Program-made: the position numbers and the translations under genes
Shown here: piece by piece, positions 7,703 through 10,115 of the stretch
How positions within the stretch are numbered: position 1 is the first letter of the stretch
Layout of the letters: every line of letters starts with the position of its first letter
NCBI GenBank assembly: GCA_025457805.1
Contig: JALOTR010000045.1
Span: 1 to 10,115 of the forward strand
Source: Akkermansiaceae bacterium
Lineage (GTDB): Bacteria > Verrucomicrobiota > Verrucomicrobiia > Verrucomicrobiales > Akkermansiaceae
Direction of reading: 5' to 3'
Length of the DNA: 10,115 bases
The notes under the pieces: generated by a model
Seen by the model: only the letters and a program-made list of their open reading frames with translations
Database searches by the model: none
What the model was told of the DNA's origin: nothing

Positions 7703-10115
7703 ATGATCTTCTGCCGGAGTCTTAGTGGGGGTTGTGTCGTGGCTTTGAGTGATTGGCTGCATGGCGGAGGCAGCCAGCATTTTGTCCCGCAGGCCATGGA
7801 TCCTGAGGTCCGCCTGCGGTCTTTGGATGCTTCGGAGTTGTTGCCGACTCCGCTTCGCGTTGAAATGGGTGAGGCCCGCTGGATTCCGGGTTTTGCCAAG
7901 GGTTTCGGGATTGAGATCGATCCGGCATTTGCCGCGATGCGCGGGGAGTTGATCGGTGCATTGAAAGAGCAGGGATACCCGGTGCCTGCCAGGGAGGGCC
8001 ATGTGCCGATGCGGGTGGAATGGGTGAAGCGGGCGATCGAAGGTGCTCCAGCCCGCGTGGCGGATCAGGCCTATCAACTGGTGTTGAGTCCAGGCTTGGT
8101 GAGAATTGCCGCCGCTGGCGAATCCGGCGCGTTTTATGCGGTGCAAACCCTGCGGCAGCTCTTGCCTGCGGCAGGAAATGAAATGCGGGAAATAAGCGTC
8201 ACCGATTGGCCTGCTTTTCCTTTCCGTGGATTCATGCACGACACCGGCAGGAACTATCAGGAACCCGCGCTGATCAAGAAGCAGATTGAGATGTTTTCGC
8301 GATACAAGTTGAATGTTTTCCATTTCCACTTCACGGACAACCCGGGTTGGAGGATTGAATCGAAACGACATCCGGAATTGCAATCCGAGGCTTCGTTCTC
8401 CCGCCATCATGGGAAATTCTATACCCAGCGTGAGTTCCGTGAGATCGTGGCCTTTGCACGCACACGGCAGGTGTTGGTCATTCCCGAGCTCGATGTGCCC
8501 GGGCACTCCGCGGCTTTCCGGCGTGCGTATGGCATCGATCGGATGAACTCGCCCGGTGTGCGGGAGCGGTTGATCGATCTGGTGGACGAGTTATGTCTTC
8601 TGGTGCCTGCGGCGGAGATGCCTTACATCCATCTGGGGACGGACGAAGTGAAACCCAACGAACGGGTTCCCTTGGAATGGCTGGAAGCCTGTGCCGCCAC
8701 CGCCCATCGCCATGGCCGCAAGGTGATCGGCTGGAATCCGGGCATCCGGATTTCCGGAAAGGGTGAAATGGTCCAGCAATTGTGGACCGAAGGATCGCGG
8801 CCATGGCCGAACAAGCCGTATTTTGATTCCCAGTCGAACTATTATCTCAATCACATCGATCCCTTCGAGATGCTGCCGGCGATGAGTTATCAACAACCCT
8901 GCCGTTGGGGTGAGGACGAGATGAAACTCGGGCCGATCGCCTGTGTCTGGCACGATGACCGTGCGAGGGATGGAAAGGATGTGATGTTGATGAATCATGT
9001 GGTGCCCGGCATGTTGTTATTCAGTGACAATGCCTGGCGTGGGCGTCCTGCTGACGAACCCGATTGGTGGTGCCGCCTGCCGCAGGTGGATTCGCCGCTT
9101 TTCGCCCGGGCGGTGGAGTTGGAAAAACGTCTCTTGGCCCAGCGCGACCGCTGCTTTGCCGACGAGCCATTTCCATATCTCCGCCAGACGGATCTGGAAT
9201 GGCGCTTCATCGGCCCCTTCGATCATGGAGGCAATCCGGCGGCGGTGTTTCCTCCCGAAACCGAAGGCATCCAGCCCGGATATCAGTTAGGCGGACGCAG
9301 CGTCACGTGGTGGCCCGATGCCGTGCGAGGAGCCACTCATTATCCCAGTCATTTTTGGTATCGATCCCACCTCAAGAAAGGATCAGGCACGATCTATGCA
9401 TTTACCCGCGTGTGGTCGCCGGTCGATCAGGATGTGGGTGCATGGATCGGTTTCAATGCATGGAGTCGTTCGTCCGGCCGCCGCCGTGGGGGGCCGACTC
9501 CTTCTTCCGGCGAGTGGAACCGCAGCCAGGCCGCAGTTTGGGTGAATGGCAGCACCGTGGCTCCTCCCGTGTGGAAACAGCCTGGGATCGGTGGCACGGA
9601 ATCCGAGGAAATCCCGTTGATCGATGAGGATTACTTTTACCGGGCACCTTCCAAGATCCATCTGCGCAAGGGTTGGAATGAAGTGATGGTAAAAGCCCCG
9701 CACCGAGATGAGTGGAAATGGGTGTTTACCTTCATCCCGGTGCAGCCCACCGGACGTGGCTTCAATGTCCGCGAGGTGCAAGGGCTGCGTTATGATGCCG
9801 GCTTCGAAGGCGCAGAGGCCGAGGAGTTCGCCCGCTTGCTGGCACAGAGGGATGCGCCGGAATCCGAGGCCGCGGATGATGGTTTTGGTCCGCCTTGTTC
9901 CTTCGGCAATGCCACGATGGGACCGCTGCTTCGTTTTTCCTCCACGCTTGGGATCTGGAGTGCGGAAAACGGCCACGCAAGCATCATCGAACCCTCCGCC
10001 AAGCAGCGCCTTCTCAAGATCGAAGGCGGCATGGACCGCCGTGTCCAACTCGACCTGCCGGATGTGGAAACCATCGATGCCTTGTCGTTGTTTCTCCGCC
10101 GCTGGACGCGCAATG
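7703..10115 (+). CDS. GH20 beta-N-acetylhexosaminidase with C-terminal extensions, 3' end beyond window
   Basis: Open frame of 804 full codons from ATG 7703 to the right edge. Residues about 50-165 resemble the GH20 N-terminal alpha/beta domain (AYQLVL, then SGAFYAVQTLRQLLP). The catalytic barrel follows at about 170-450: FRGFMHDTGR (R175, D180), HFHFTDNPGWR (207-217), ELDVPGH (262-268), the catalytic Asp-Glu pair D314-E315 in HLGTDEV, and aromatic residues W344, W361 and W445 likely lining the sugar pocket. In this family the Glu is the acid/base, the Asp orients the substrate N-acetyl group, and terminal GlcNAc or GalNAc is released. Residues about 498-680 look like an extra beta-sandwich (VWVNG, LRKGWNEVMVKA), and from about 727 another beta-rich module begins. 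The N-terminus MIFCRSLSGGCVVAL is a poor signal peptide, and no Shine-Dalgarno sequence precedes it; GTG 7739 or ATG 7796 are alternative starts. The gene is divergent from the sialidase, consistent with joint glycan breakdown. Family very sure; start and location uncertain. Confidence 0.94.
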   Translation, partial: MIFCRSLSGGCVVALSDWLHGGGSQHFVPQAMDPEVRLRSLDASELLPTPLRVEMGEARWIPGFAKGFGIEIDPAFAAMRGELIGALKEQGYPVPAREGHVPMRVEWVKRAIEGAPARVADQAYQLVLSPGLVRIAAAGESGAFYAVQTLRQLLPAAGNEMREISVTDWPAFPFRGFMHDTGRNYQEPALIKKQIEMFSRYKLNVFHFHFTDNPGWRIESKRHPELQSEASFSRHHGKFYTQREFREIVAFARTRQVLVIPELDVPGHSAAFRRAYGIDRMNSPGVRERLIDLVDELCLLVPAAEMPYIHLGTDEVKPNERVPLEWLEACAATAHRHGRKVIGWNPGIRISGKGEMVQQLWTEGSRPWPNKPYFDSQSNYYLNHIDPFEMLPAMSYQQPCRWGEDEMKLGPIACVWHDDRARDGKDVMLMNHVVPGMLLFSDNAWRGRPADEPDWWCRLPQVDSPLFARAVELEKRLLAQRDRCFADEPFPYLRQTDLEWRFIGPFDHGGNPAAVFPPETEGIQPGYQLGGRSVTWWPDAVRGATHYPSHFWYRSHLKKGSGTIYAFTRVWSPVDQDVGAWIGFNAWSRSSGRRRGGPTPSSGEWNRSQAAVWVNGSTVAPPVWKQPGIGGTESEEIPLIDEDYFYRAPSKIHLRKGWNEVMVKAPHRDEWKWVFTFIPVQPTGRGFNVREVQGLRYDAGFEGAEAEEFARLLAQRDAPESEAADDGFGPPCSFGNATMGPLLRFSSTLGIWSAENGHASIIEPSAKQRLLKIEGGMDRRVQLDLPDVETIDALSLFLRRWTRN

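Noticed and set aside
7584..7703. Extension of the sialidase gene to a TTG at 7703 (40 more residues).
   Set aside because: It would place a non-hydrophobic segment before an obvious signal peptide, uses a rare start and consumes the whole divergent intergenic region.
7700..8506. 268-codon minus-strand open frame opposite the GH20 gene, and similar long ones at 8591-8998 and 9383-10048.
   Set aside because: They lie antisense to a frame with clear GH20 motifs; their composition (many Arg, His, Pro) is typical of GC-rich antisense shadows and no family motif is visible.
1..10115. Mobile elements, CRISPR arrays, tRNA or prophage genes.
   Set aside because: No transposase or integrase motifs, no regularly spaced short repeats and no tRNA-like cloverleaf were noticed; nearly all bases are covered by the three large genes.

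Overview
This GC-rich window carries three large genes for predicted secreted or surface glycan-handling proteins. They are arranged around one short divergent intergenic region. The style of the proteins points to a bacterium of the phylum Verrucomicrobiota, probably a Luteolibacter/Haloferula-like or related Verrucomicrobiae lineage. The reasons are a very long multidomain exoenzyme, LamG-like and thrombospondin type 3-like calcium repeats, an autotransporter-associated beta-strand repeat protein, and a C-terminal module ending in an 'FFRIRV'-type motif. This taxonomic guess comes from architecture alone and is not proven by a marker gene. No tRNA, rRNA, transposase, CRISPR array or phage gene was seen.

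Layout. (i) 1-1741, minus strand: the N-terminal 580 codons of an autotransporter-associated beta-strand repeat (PATR) protein with a signal peptide, running off the left edge. (ii) 1827-7583, minus strand: a complete 1918-residue secreted protein. In order it carries a sialate O-acetylesterase (SASA) domain, an SGNH/GDSL esterase domain, a LamG-like module, a calcium-binding repeat, a second SASA domain that looks catalytically dead, a second LamG-like module, a sialidase N-terminal module, a GH33 sialidase with all expected catalytic residues, a second calcium-binding repeat and a short C-terminal module. (iii) 7584-7702: a divergent intergenic region with a 7-bp-arm palindrome and a plausible minus-strand promoter. 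(iv) 7703-10115, plus strand: a GH20 beta-N-acetylhexosaminidase with long C-terminal extensions, running off the right edge.

How they may work together (inference). O-acetyl groups on sialic acid block many sialidases, so the SASA and SGNH domains could unmask sialic acids that the GH33 domain of the same chain then removes. The divergent GH20 enzyme could remove terminal N-acetylhexosamine from trimmed mucin-type or other host/animal glycans. The PATR protein, 85 bp downstream of the sialidase gene in the same direction, could be a surface protein expressed with it. The most notable observation is the single-chain fusion of two kinds of esterase with a sialidase, including an internally duplicated and decayed esterase domain.
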